Shown: positions 1 through 7,421 of the stretch, in pieces
How positions within the stretch are numbered: position 1 is the first letter of the stretch
How the letters are laid out: each line of letters starts with the position of its first letter
Assembly (NCBI GenBank): GCA_035544395.1
Contig: DATKFM010000226.1
Coordinates: 1-12,680, forward strand
DNA from: DATKFM01 sp035544395
GTDB lineage: Bacteria > Pseudomonadota > Alphaproteobacteria > Dongiales > Dongiaceae
Direction: 5' to 3'
Length of the DNA: 12,680 bases
The notes under the pieces: model-generated
Told to the model about the DNA's origin: nothing
The model's input: the letters and a program-made list of their open reading frames with translations, nothing else
Databases searched by the model: none
Made by a program: the position numbers and the translations under genes

Positions 1-204
1 CGCTTCGCTCAGCAGCTCGGCCGTCTCCCGCGCCCGGCGCAGCGGGCTGCACCACCAGCGGTAAGTGGCGATGTCAGCCGGCAGGCGCCATCCGATCACG
101 CCGGCGCGCCCTTCGGCGCTGAGCGGCAGATCGGTGCGGCCCTGCAACCGGTGCTGGCTGTTCCACACCGTCGGCCCGTGACGCAGGAGAGCGAGCGTCG
201 TCAT
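1..204 (-). CDS. Histidine phosphatase family protein (phosphoglycerate mutase-like), N-terminal 68 residues, cut by window edge
   Basis: Only the first 68 codons are present; the rest lies to the left of position 1. The peptide opens with the family hallmark LLRHGPT: Arg8-His9-Gly10, where His9 is the expected phospho-accepting histidine. It continues with N15 and a QGRTDLPLS stretch, then SPLRRARET (residues 53-61), the second family signature that carries a phosphate-binding arginine. The ATG at 204-202 overlaps the TGA stop of the upstream glycosyltransferase (203-201) in an ATGA arrangement, which implies translational coupling and one operon. Members dephosphorylate small molecules or sugar phosphates in the cytoplasm; alpha-ribazole phosphatase and glucosyl-3-phosphoglycerate phosphatase belong to this fold. 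The glycosyltransferase context makes a phosphorylated sugar intermediate a reasonable guess, but the substrate is not determined. The family call is firm; the specificity is unknown. Confidence 0.85.
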   Translation of the reverse strand, partial: MTTLALLRHGPTVWNSQHRLQGRTDLPLSAEGRAGVIGWRLPADIATYRWWCSPLRRARETAELLSEA

Positions 205-1379
205 GCCTGGCGCAATGCCTCGGCCTTGCGGCGGCGGCGGGCGACCACATCGCGCAGCGTGCTGTCGAGTGTCGCGGCGGCGCTGGCGACATCATGCTGG
301 CCGGCGACGATCTCCAGCGCCCGATCGCCCATGGTGCGCCGCCTTGCCGCATCCCGCAGCAATCCGCGCATCGCGGCGGCAAAGGCGTCGATATCTCCCG
401 GCGAAGTCAGCAGGCCCGTCACATCATGGGTGACGATTGACGGCACGCCGCCGGACGCGCCGGCGATGACCGGCAGCCCCGCCGCCTGCGCTTCCAGCAG
501 ACTCATGCCATAGGCCTCGTTGATCGCCGGCCAGACGAAGAGATCGGCGGCGCCGTAGAACTCCGGCAGCTCCTCCGGCAACCGCGCGCCGGCGAAGCGC
601 ACGCGCTCCCGCGCCATCGGTTCGAACAGCTCCTCGACTCGCTTGCGCGCCGGCCCATCGCCGACGACGAGCAATTGCCAGGGCTGATCGGTCAATTGTT
701 GCAGCGCGTGGCTGAGCACGCGATAGGACGAGTACTTGTCGCCCTCGCGCATCATCGCCACGGTCAGCAGCCAGGGCTGGTCGGCTGACATGCCGAAGCG
801 GCGGGCGAACTCGGCGCGGATCGCGTCGCGCCGCATGCCGGCCGCGGCAAAGTCGGCGCCATCGAGGAACGGTTTCAAGGGCGCCAGCAAGACTCCGGAT
901 CCCACCACCGGCTTCAGGCATTCGGCATCCGCGGGATTGAGCGAGAAGATGGCATTGGCCTTGGCGATGGCGTCCTGGGCGGCGTTGTGAAACTTCGCCC
1001 AACTCCCGCTGGCGCGCTTGGGCGCATGGGATGCCTCGGCCACCAGATAGGGAATGTCCAGCGCGGCGCTGATCCGCGGCCCGAGGAAGTCCGGCGCCTT
1101 GTAGTAGAGGTGATAGGTGAACCAGACCTCCGGCCGCCGGTCCGCCGGTGCCGCGCGGTACTGAGTCACCAGCCGGTCGGCGGTGTGCTGGCCGATGCGC
1201 GCCAGCGACTCCTGCCGCGCTCCATCGCCCTGGCCCTCCCAGCTACGGAAGCGGCTGGTCAAGGTCACCTGATGATTGGCCCGCGCCAGCGCCGCCATCA
1301 ATAGCCGGGCCATGCGCCGGTCGCCCGACGGCACGGGATGGGTGGGCGGCTTCAACGGGGCGTAGAAGGCAATGCGCAT
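201..1379 (-). CDS. Glycosyltransferase family 4 (GT-B fold) protein
   Basis: This 392-residue protein has the usual length and layout of a GT4 retaining glycosyltransferase. The N-terminal Rossmann half begins MRIAFYAPLKPP and has a glycine-bearing loop near residues 15-20. The C-terminal donor-binding half includes LLVVGDGPARKR (about 236-247), FYGAADLFVWPA (274-285) and EAYGMSLLEAQAAGLPVIAG. E288 and E296 in the last segment form the E-x7-E motif that contacts the nucleotide-sugar donor. No signal peptide or membrane segment is visible, so it probably acts at the cytoplasmic face. The ATG at 1379 has GGAG five bases upstream, a good ribosome-binding site. It starts 37 bases after the preceding glycosyltransferase and overlaps the downstream histidine phosphatase by four bases. 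The donor sugar and acceptor cannot be read from sequence. Confidence 0.9.
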   Translation of the reverse strand: MRIAFYAPLKPPTHPVPSGDRRMARLLMAALARANHQVTLTSRFRSWEGQGDGARQESLARIGQHTADRLVTQYRAAPADRRPEVWFTYHLYYKAPDFLGPRISAALDIPYLVAEASHAPKRASGSWAKFHNAAQDAIAKANAIFSLNPADAECLKPVVGSGVLLAPLKPFLDGADFAAAGMRRDAIRAEFARRFGMSADQPWLLTVAMMREGDKYSSYRVLSHALQQLTDQPWQLLVVGDGPARKRVEELFEPMARERVRFAGARLPEELPEFYGAADLFVWPAINEAYGMSLLEAQAAGLPVIAGASGGVPSIVTHDVTGLLTSPGDIDAFAAAMRGLLRDAARRRTMGDRALEIVAGQHDVASAAATLDSTLRDVVARRRRKAEALRQA

Positions 1380-1416
1380 TTAGGCTCCGCGGCCGCCTGG
1401 CTGTTCTCTGGCAAAT

Positions 1417-2676
1417 TTAAATCCCGGCCTTCTGGGAAAGCCGCCGTCCGGGAGCGAAGCGATCCATCAACAGATCGATGCCCTTTTCCATGTCGAACTG
1501 CGCCCGGATGCGGCGGTATCCCGCCTCCCCCAGGCGCTGGCGCAGCGCCGGCTGGCGGATCAGGGTCTCCAAACCCCGCGCCAGGGCGCCGCTGTCGCCC
1601 GCCTCTACCAACATGCCGGTCGCGCCATCGTCAATCAATTCCGGTATGCCGGATAGCCGGGTAGCCAGCACGGCAACCCCCTGACTTTGCGCCTCCATCA
1701 GCACATTGGGCAGCCCGTCCCGGTCGCCGTCATCGGCGATCCGGCTGGCCAGCACGAACAGGTCCGCCTGCCGGTAGAGGTCGAGAACCTTTTCCTGCGG
1801 CTGGGCGCCTCGCCATTCTATGCGATCGCTGAGGCCAAGTTGCTGGGCCCGAGCCTTCAGTTCCGGCAGCAGCGGGCCGCCGCCGATATGGATAAACCGC
1901 CAGGCAAGCCCCGGCGGCAGCGCGGCCAGCGCCGTCAGCAGGTCGCCATAGCCCTTCTTGGACACGGCGCGGCCGACAGAGGCGATGATCGCCGGCGCCG
2001 CGCTGTCGCCGCCGCAGGTTGCGGGCCCGGCAGCCTCCCCGCGGTCGAACCGGCGCAGATCCAGGCCGTGATAGACCAGGGCCACATCCTTTTCCGGCGG
2101 CGCCAGCGCTTGCAGATGGTCGCGGCCGGCCGCCGTGCAGGTCACCGCCCAGTCGGCGTCCGCCAGCTTCTCCCGCTTTTCCCAGTCCGGCGTGGTCCAG
2201 ATGTCCTTGGCATGGGCGGAGCAGCTCCAGGACAACCCCGTGAGCAGCGCCGCATAGCGGGTGACGGAGGCCGGCGTATGCAGGAAATGGGCGTGCAGAT
2301 GGCCCACCTCCTCCGGCAGTTCCGCCGCCAGCACCAGCGCCTGACCGAAGCGCCGGCCGCGGTTCGGCGTGGGGTCGCGCCGCCAGTCCTTCAGCCAGGC
2401 CCGCCGTGCTTCGCCGTAGCGCGGCGCCCGCCGCACCCGCCACCAGGCGCGCAGCACCCGCAACGGCTCCTGATAGAGATACTCCGGCAGGTACGACACC
2501 GGCGCCTTGATCTCCCGATGCACGGGATGCACCGCCTTGTCCGTCGGCCGTCGCATCGACGCCAGGCGCAGCGACAGCCCTCGCTGCTCCAGCGCCCTTA
2601 TCTCCTGGGCAATGAAGGTCTCCGACAGGCGCGGATAGCCTTTGAGGATGATGAGGATCGTCCGCTGCAACGCCAT
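1417..2676 (-). CDS. Glycosyltransferase family 4 protein, colanic-acid-type (WcaL/AmsK-like) subgroup
   Basis: This 419-residue GT-B protein starts MALQRTILIILKGYPRLSET, an opening typical of exopolysaccharide glycosyltransferases. HLHAHFLHTPASVTRY (127-140) and SAHAKDIW (153-160) are also characteristic of that subgroup. The donor half carries ASVGRAVSKKGY (232-243), IGGGPLLPEL (264-273) and DGLPNVLMEAQSQG. In the last, Asp320 replaces the first glutamate of the E-x7-E motif (D320...E328), a known variant in this group. I chose the ATG at 2676. A TTG five codons upstream (2691) is in frame, but it has no ribosome-binding site and would only add the residues LYLLS. The gene lies 63 bases after the COG4671-like glycosyltransferase and 37 bases before the next GT4 gene, which suggests co-transcription. 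A role in extracellular or lipid-linked polysaccharide assembly is inferred; the substrate is unknown. Confidence 0.88.
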   Translation of the reverse strand: MALQRTILIILKGYPRLSETFIAQEIRALEQRGLSLRLASMRRPTDKAVHPVHREIKAPVSYLPEYLYQEPLRVLRAWWRVRRAPRYGEARRAWLKDWRRDPTPNRGRRFGQALVLAAELPEEVGHLHAHFLHTPASVTRYAALLTGLSWSCSAHAKDIWTTPDWEKREKLADADWAVTCTAAGRDHLQALAPPEKDVALVYHGLDLRRFDRGEAAGPATCGGDSAAPAIIASVGRAVSKKGYGDLLTALAALPPGLAWRFIHIGGGPLLPELKARAQQLGLSDRIEWRGAQPQEKVLDLYRQADLFVLASRIADDGDRDGLPNVLMEAQSQGVAVLATRLSGIPELIDDGATGMLVEAGDSGALARGLETLIRQPALRQRLGEAGYRRIRAQFDMEKGIDLLMDRFAPGRRLSQKAGI

Positions 2677-2693
2677 GCTCAGGAGATACAAGC

Positions 2694-2720
2694 GCGCGGG
2701 TGGCGGCGAAAGCCCCGCGC
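2694..2720 (-). other. GC-rich hairpin in the gap between two glycosyltransferase genes
   Basis: GCGCGGG (2694-2700) pairs perfectly with CCCGCGC (2714-2720) across a 13-base loop. It lies just upstream of the start of the GT4 gene at 2676. No T-run follows on the minus strand, so it is not a convincing intrinsic terminator. It could stabilise or segment the operon mRNA. A smaller dyad, ACACC-C-GGTGT, lies next to it at about 2723-2734. Confidence 0.3.
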
Positions 2721-2739
2721 CGACACCCGGTGTGAGTGA

Positions 2740-3978
2740 TTAGCGCGTGCGGCGCGAGGCCACGCGCAGCGCATCCTGCCGGCCGCGCAGCAGCAGCTGA
2801 TCGGCTAGCCGGTTGATGTTGATGTCGCCATCCAGCAGGCCGGGCACCACCACCTGGGACGGCAATTGCTGCTGCGGCAGCTGCCGCAGCGCCGTCGCCA
2901 TGGTGTAGGGATCGCGCTGCTTGTCATCCAGCAGCATGCTCACCAGCCCCAGCTCCTGGGCCCGGGCGGCGCGGATATATTGCTCCATGCGCGGCGCCGT
3001 GCGCGGCACGATGATCGCCCGCTTATTGAAGGACAGGATCTCGCAGAACGTGTTGTAGCCACCCATGGCCACCACGCCGATGGCCCGCGCCATCAGTGCC
3101 TCCATCTGCGCTTCGAAGGTGATGCCCTCGACGTTCTTCAGCTTGGCGGCACGGGCCAGGAACTCCGCCTGCCGCTCGGATTGCATGAAGGGCCCCAGGA
3201 CCAGCAGCGCCGGATAAGGCAGTTGGGCGTCGCTTTCATAGGCGCGCAGCACCCAGTCGATGATCGCCTCGCCGTCGCCGCCGCCGCCGACAGTGACGAG
3301 GATGAAGGGTTCGGTGATCTTCTGCAGCGGCGTCGGCGGCATGCCCTTCTGTGGCAGGCTGCGGCCGAGATAGCCGGTATAGGTCATCTTCTGCCGCACC
3401 GATTTCGGCAGCTCCACGCCCTCCAGGGGGTCGCAGATCTGCGGCAGGCCATAAACCCAGATATCGTCATAGAGATCGCGCACCGCCGGGATGACGTTCT
3501 TGCGCTTCCATTCCGGCGCCAGCAGGCCAGGCTCGTCCATCACGTCGCGCAGGCCCAGCACCAGCGGCACACCGCGCTCCTTCAGCATCTTCAACGTGTC
3601 CTGGACCTCGCCGCGCAGGCCCAGCGGCTCCTTGTCGACGATGAAGATATCGGGATCGAACATCTTCGCGGTGTGCTGAATGATCGAGGCGCGCATCGCC
3701 AGCGTTTCCTCGATATCGATCAGCAGGCTCAGCGAGGTGTAATCGCCATTGCGCAGCTTGATGACACCGGGCACGCGCACGAAATCCACCCGGGCGCGGA
3801 AATCGAAGCTGCCGATGATCGGCGAGCCCGTGAGGATGAGGACCGAGAGCTCCTTGTTATGCTCGACCAGAGCATGAGCGATGGCGCGGCAGCGCCGCAG
3901 ATGCCCCAAGCCGAAGGTATCGTGGCTATAGATGAGTATCCGCGCGTTGTTACGCGTGCTCGGTCGGCGAACGCCCAT
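2740..3978 (-). CDS. MurG/GT28-like predicted glycosyltransferase (COG4671-type)
   Basis: This 412-residue protein is a two-domain GT-B enzyme. The N-terminal domain opens with ARILIYSHDTFGLGHLRRC; the GLGHLRR loop (23-29) corresponds to the glycine-rich acceptor loop of MurG-type enzymes. A middle segment LVTVGGGGDGEAI (227-239) starts the C-terminal donor domain. VVAMGGYNTFCEILSFNKRA (302-321) and IVPRTAPRMEQYIRA (323-337) are the signature of predicted glycosyltransferases in COG4671. I see no signal peptide or transmembrane segment. The ATG at 3978 is preceded by GAGG about four bases away. It is the first gene of the minus-strand glycosylation cluster and diverges from the ABC-like gene at 4201, so the 222-base gap between them should hold its promoter. 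The family call is strong. The sugar donor and acceptor are unknown, and involvement in peptidoglycan is not implied. Confidence 0.87.
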   Translation of the reverse strand: MGVRRPSTRNNARILIYSHDTFGLGHLRRCRAIAHALVEHNKELSVLILTGSPIIGSFDFRARVDFVRVPGVIKLRNGDYTSLSLLIDIEETLAMRASIIQHTAKMFDPDIFIVDKEPLGLRGEVQDTLKMLKERGVPLVLGLRDVMDEPGLLAPEWKRKNVIPAVRDLYDDIWVYGLPQICDPLEGVELPKSVRQKMTYTGYLGRSLPQKGMPPTPLQKITEPFILVTVGGGGDGEAIIDWVLRAYESDAQLPYPALLVLGPFMQSERQAEFLARAAKLKNVEGITFEAQMEALMARAIGVVAMGGYNTFCEILSFNKRAIIVPRTAPRMEQYIRAARAQELGLVSMLLDDKQRDPYTMATALRQLPQQQLPSQVVVPGLLDGDININRLADQLLLRGRQDALRVASRRTR

Positions 3979-4200
3979 AAGGCCTCGGCCCCCTCTAAGA
4001 TTTTTGAACTCCCCTGGATCAAACTATGCCATAGGGGAAACAGCGCCGGGAAGTGAAGTTTCGGCGTCCTCTGAATGGTTATTCATTCATCCCCAGGACC
4101 TCCCCGGGGGCTTACTCCGGCGGCCCGGCTGGGTTATGGTGGGCTGAGATTATTGGCCGGGGCAGGTTGCGGAACCCGGCGCCAGGCCAAGCACCGATTG
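3979..4200. promoter_or_regulatory. Divergent intergenic region between the glycosyltransferase operon and the ABC-like operon
   Basis: Both flanking operons start here, so promoters for both directions are expected. Visible structure includes a CTATG-C-CATAG dyad (4024-4034) inside a larger CCCCT...AGGGG pairing (about 4013-4037). A TGAAT-GGTT-ATTCA dyad lies at 4072-4085, and an imperfect hairpin at 4044-4066 has an eight-pair stem with two G-T pairs. A TTGAAC near 4014, followed after about 15 bases by TATGCC, is a weak candidate plus-strand promoter whose spacing is shorter than ideal. I see no clear consensus promoter and no recognised riboswitch. Confidence 0.45.
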
Positions 4201-6918
4201 ATGGAATCCAATCTTTTCAAATACATATGGCGCCATAGCTGGCGCGAACAGCTGGTGATCCTGGCGGTCGTCGTCGTTTCCCAGGTGTTCTATTTCCTGT
4301 CCCTGGATCTGCCGAAGACTATCGTCAACAGCCCGATCCAGGGTGAAGGCTTCGAAACGCCGGGCGCCACCGCCCGTTACTTCCCTATCTCCATCGACCT
4401 GCCGGCTTTCCTCGCCCCCGACCCGGCCAACCCCACCTTGCAGATTTTCGACGGTTTTGAGCTGGAGCGGACGCCCTATCTGGTGGCGCTCAGCCTGACT
4501 TTCCTCGTGCTCGTGCTGATCAACGGCATCTTCAAGCTGCAGATCAACACCATGAAGGGCCGCATGGGCGAGCGCATGCTGCGCCGCCTCCGCTACGAGC
4601 TGTTCGACCGGGTGCTGCGCTTCCCCATTCCCTATTTCCGCAAGGTGAAGCAGGCGGAAGTGGCCACCATGATCAAGGACGAGGTGGAGCCGCTGGGCGG
4701 CTTCATCGGCGACGCCTTCGTGCAGCCGGCCTTCCTCGGCGGCCAGGCGCTGACGGCCCTCGCCTTCATCCTGACCCAGAGCATGTGGCTCGGCGCCGTG
4801 ACCGTCGGCGTGCTGGCGGTGCAGCTCGCCCTGATCCCGCCGCTGCGGCGCCCGGTGCTGCGCCTCGGGCGGGAACGGCAGATCACGGCGCGTCAACTCG
4901 CCGGCCGCATCGCCGAAGCGGTCGACGGCGCCGCCACCATCCACACCCACGACACGTCGAACTTCGAGCGCGCCGACATCATCGAGCGGCTATCGCGCAT
5001 CTTCTTCATCCGCTTCCGGCTGTATCAGTTGAAGTTCGCGGTCAAGTTCCTGAACAACCTGCTGGCGCAGATGACGCCGTTTCTTTTCTATCTGGTCGGC
5101 GGCATCCTGGCTATTTCGGGCCATCTGGACGTGGGCGGCCTGGTTGCGGTCATCGCCGCCTACAAGGATCTCCCGGGCCCGGTGAAGGAACTGCTGGACT
5201 GGTATCAGCAGCTTCAGGATGTGCAGATCAAGTACGAGCAGGTGGTGGAGCAGTTCCACCCCACGGGCATGCTCGATCCCGCAAAGCAGGCGGTGGACGG
5301 CGATCCAGGGCCGCCGCTCAGTGGCAATCTGGTGGCGACCAATCTGACGCTGATCGACGACAGCGACCGCAAGCTGCTCGACGGCGCCGCCTTCGACATC
5401 CCCGTGACCCAGCATGTCGCCGTCATCGGCGAGGGCGGCGATGCGCTCTGGTCGGTGCTGGCCAATCTGATGCAGCCCTCCGGCGGCACTCTCACCATCG
5501 GCGACCGGGACCTGACCGAGCTGCCGGAAGCGGTGATCGGCGGCCGCATGGCGGCGGTCGGCTCCGAGCCGTTCCTGTTCCCGATGAGCGTGCGCGACAA
5601 CATCCTCTACGGCCTGCGCCATCGGCCGTTGCAGCCGGCGGAGATGGACGCCGCGGCCAAGCGCAAGCATGAGCTCACCCAGCAGGAATCCCAGCGCGCC
5701 GGCAATCCGCTGCTGGATATCAGCGCCGATTGGACCGATTACGACGCCGCCGGCGCCGAAGGCCCCCATGACATCACCGACCGATTGATCGAGACGCTGC
5801 AGCTCGTGGAACTGGAGGATGACGGCTATCAGCTCGGCCTGCGCGGCACCATCGATCCCAGCGCCCGGCCCGAGCTTGCCGACCGCATGCTGAAGGCGCG
5901 GGATGAGTTCCGCAACCGCATGAGCGATCCCGTCCTGGCGGCGCTGGTGGAACCCTTCGACCGCAGCCGCTACAACAAGAATCTGTCAATCGCCGAGAAC
6001 CTGTTGTTCGGCACGCCCACGGGCGACGCCTTCCGCGCCGGCCAGATCATGGGCAATGCCTATGTGCGGCAGATCCTGGAAAGCCAGGACCTGATGCTGC
6101 CTTTGGCCCAGGTCGGCCGCCAGATTGCCGAGACGATGGTGGAATTGTTCGCCGATCTGCCGGCCGGCCATCCGTTCTTCGAGCAGTTCAGCTTCATCGA
6201 TGCCGACGATCTGCCGGAGTTCCGCAATCTCCTGGCCCGCATCGGCAAGGATGGCGCCGCGATGAACGCGGCCGACCGCTCCAAGCTGATGGCGGTCTCC
6301 ATGCCCTATATCGACGCGCGCCATCGTCTGGGCCTGATCGACGATGCGCTGGAAGAAAAGATACTGAAGGCGCGCGAGGCCTTTGCCGAAAATCTGCCGG
6401 CGCATTTGGCAGGCGCAGTGGATTTCTATGAAGAGGACCGTTACATCGCCGCCGCGACCTTGCAGGACAATATCCTGTTCGGCCGCTTGGTTTATGGCCA
6501 GGCGCAGGCGGCGGAGCGCGTTCTGAAGGTGATCACCGATGTGCTCGGAGTTCTCGGCCTGCGGCGCGACGTCGTCGAAGTCGGTCTCGACTTCCCCGTG
6601 GGCATCGGCGGCAAGCGGTTGTCGGCGGCGCAACGCCAGAAGCTGGACCTGGCGCGAGCGCTGGTGAAACGGCCTGATCTGCTGCTTCTCAATCAGTCGA
6701 CGTCGCAATTGGACTCGGCCGCGCAGGCCAAGGTGATGAGCAATATTCTCAAGAGCCGCGCCGGCCGCGGCGTGATCTGGGTGATATCCCATGCCGAACA
6801 TGCCCGCCAGTTTGAGCGCGTCCTCGTGCTGAAGGCCGGGCGCGTTGTCGCGCAGGGCGCCCCCAGCGAGCTGGACAAGCCCGGCAGCATCCTGCAGCAG
6901 CAGGCGGCGGCGCAGTGA
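4201..6918 (+). CDS. ABC-exporter-like protein with intact membrane domain and degenerate, expanded nucleotide-binding domain
   Basis: This 905-residue protein starts MESNLFKYIWRHSWREQLVI. The ATG at 4201 was chosen because this opening matches exporter N-termini; an ATG at 4075 would add 42 implausible residues, and the ribosome-binding site at 4201 is weak. Residues 15-325 look like a type I exporter membrane domain, with helices near 17-35, 92-112, 178-215 and 283-320 and an extended first periplasmic loop (36-91). The nucleotide-binding domain begins near 376. Its motifs are altered: Walker A is GEGGDALW (410-417, no Lys), the Q-loop position is Ser455, the signature is LSAAQ (807-811), and Walker B ends LLLLNQ (N831 for Asp, Q832 for catalytic Glu). 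The D-loop SQLD (835-838) and H-loop His864 remain. About 290 extra residues separate Q-loop and signature. ATP hydrolysis appears unlikely. It may be a channel, flippase-like scaffold or regulator; the substrate is unknown. Confidence 0.85.
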   Translation: MESNLFKYIWRHSWREQLVILAVVVVSQVFYFLSLDLPKTIVNSPIQGEGFETPGATARYFPISIDLPAFLAPDPANPTLQIFDGFELERTPYLVALSLTFLVLVLINGIFKLQINTMKGRMGERMLRRLRYELFDRVLRFPIPYFRKVKQAEVATMIKDEVEPLGGFIGDAFVQPAFLGGQALTALAFILTQSMWLGAVTVGVLAVQLALIPPLRRPVLRLGRERQITARQLAGRIAEAVDGAATIHTHDTSNFERADIIERLSRIFFIRFRLYQLKFAVKFLNNLLAQMTPFLFYLVGGILAISGHLDVGGLVAVIAAYKDLPGPVKELLDWYQQLQDVQIKYEQVVEQFHPTGMLDPAKQAVDGDPGPPLSGNLVATNLTLIDDSDRKLLDGAAFDIPVTQHVAVIGEGGDALWSVLANLMQPSGGTLTIGDRDLTELPEAVIGGRMAAVGSEPFLFPMSVRDNILYGLRHRPLQPAEMDAAAKRKHELTQQESQRAGNPLLDISADWTDYDAAGAEGPHDITDRLIETLQLVELEDDGYQLGLRGTIDPSARPELADRMLKARDEFRNRMSDPVLAALVEPFDRSRYNKNLSIAENLLFGTPTGDAFRAGQIMGNAYVRQILESQDLMLPLAQVGRQIAETMVELFADLPAGHPFFEQFSFIDADDLPEFRNLLARIGKDGAAMNAADRSKLMAVSMPYIDARHRLGLIDDALEEKILKAREAFAENLPAHLAGAVDFYEEDRYIAAATLQDNILFGRLVYGQAQAAERVLKVITDVLGVLGLRRDVVEVGLDFPVGIGGKRLSAAQRQKLDLARALVKRPDLLLLNQSTSQLDSAAQAKVMSNILKSRAGRGVIWVISHAEHARQFERVLVLKAGRVVAQGAPSELDKPGSILQQQAAAQ
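5887..6012 (+). repeat. Protein-level internal repeat in the ABC-like protein, copy A
   Basis: Residues 563-604 run from MLKARDEF to IAENLLFG. They align with residues 721-761 (6361-6483) with a single one-residue gap. Both copies share LKAR(D/E)xF at the start, an acidic and aromatic middle ending in a DR(S/Y) stretch, and a (D/E)N(I/L)LFG end. The relationship is seen at protein level; the DNA is not obviously identical, so the duplication is old. Confidence 0.65.
6361..6483 (+). repeat. Protein-level internal repeat in the ABC-like protein, copy B
   Basis: Residues 721-761 run from ILKAREAF to LQDNILFG and are the partner of the copy at 5887-6012. The terminal DNILFG also matches DNILYG at residues 466-471 (5596-5613), where the motif sits in its normal place after the Q-loop of an exporter nucleotide-binding domain. 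The motif therefore occurs three times, spaced 133 and 157 residues apart. Confidence 0.65.
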
Positions 6919-6934
6919 AGGAAAGGAGAAGGCG

Positions 6935-7387
6935 ATGAGCATCAACGACGATGTCGAGCTGTTACGCCGCATTCCCATGTTCGCCAAAGTGGAGCCGGCC
7001 AAGCTCAAGCTTCTCGCCTTTACCAGCGAGCGCGTCACCTACAGTGAAGGACAGGACCTGTTTCACCAGGGCGACAATTCCGATGCCGCCTATATCATCG
7101 TCGACGGCACGGCCGACGTTGTGGTGGATTCGCCGAAGGGGCCGCTGACCGTCGCCCAGCTTGGCAAGAACGAATTCGTCGGCGACATCGGCATCCTCTG
7201 CGACGTGCCGCGCACTGCCACCGTGCGCGCCGTGACTCAGTTGACCGCCCTCAAGATCACCAAGGAGCTGTTCTTCCGCATGGTCACCGACTTCCCGGCC
7301 ATGGGCGTGGAAGTGATGCGCGTGCTTGCCCATCGGCTCGAGCTGACGACCGTGCAGTTGCGCGAAGCAAAATCCCGAGTCAACTAA
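6935..7387 (+). CDS. Stand-alone cyclic-nucleotide-binding domain protein
   Basis: This 150-residue protein is almost entirely one cyclic-nucleotide-binding domain (about residues 12-130) of the CRP/PKA-regulatory type. It opens LLRRIPMFAKVEPAKLKLLA, typical of the N-terminal helices. YSEGQDLFHQGDNSDAAYII (36-55) is the expected first beta-roll. The phosphate-binding cassette is FVGDIGILCDVPRTATVRA (81-99), with the cyclic-phosphate arginine at R93. The usual Glu is Asp84 and the usual Ala is Gly86. No helix-turn-helix follows, so this is not a CRP/FNR transcription factor; the C-terminus is one short helix (about 125-147). AGGAG at 6924-6928 is a strong ribosome-binding site for the ATG at 6935. 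The gene begins 16 bases after the ABC-like gene, so it probably senses cAMP or cGMP for that protein or the adjacent methyltransferase. That functional link is inferred. Confidence 0.9.
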   Translation: MSINDDVELLRRIPMFAKVEPAKLKLLAFTSERVTYSEGQDLFHQGDNSDAAYIIVDGTADVVVDSPKGPLTVAQLGKNEFVGDIGILCDVPRTATVRAVTQLTALKITKELFFRMVTDFPAMGVEVMRVLAHRLELTTVQLREAKSRVN

Positions 7388-7421
7388 CGAACCCATCCAC
7401 GAACACAGCAGCCGGAAGATC

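Noticed and set aside
1687..2739. Plus-strand open frame of 350 codons opposite the GT4 gene
   Set aside because: Low-complexity Arg/Gln/Pro composition, no recognisable domain, and antisense to a well-supported glycosyltransferase.
2866..4056. Long plus-strand open frame of 396 codons opposite the COG4671-like glycosyltransferase
   Set aside because: It is rich in Arg, Gln and His with no motif and lies fully antisense to a gene with clear family signatures. It results from few stop codons in high-GC antisense DNA.
4075..4200. N-terminal extension of the ABC-like gene from an ATG at 4075
   Set aside because: The 42 added residues are Gly/Pro/Arg-rich, lack a ribosome-binding site and precede a natural exporter N-terminus at 4201.
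5986..7038. Minus-strand open frame of 350 codons opposite the end of the ABC-like gene
   Set aside because: It crosses two real genes in antisense and has no coherent protein features.
6935..7387. Reading the cyclic-nucleotide-binding gene as a CRP/FNR transcription factor
   Set aside because: The protein ends about 20 residues after the binding domain and has no helix-turn-helix.
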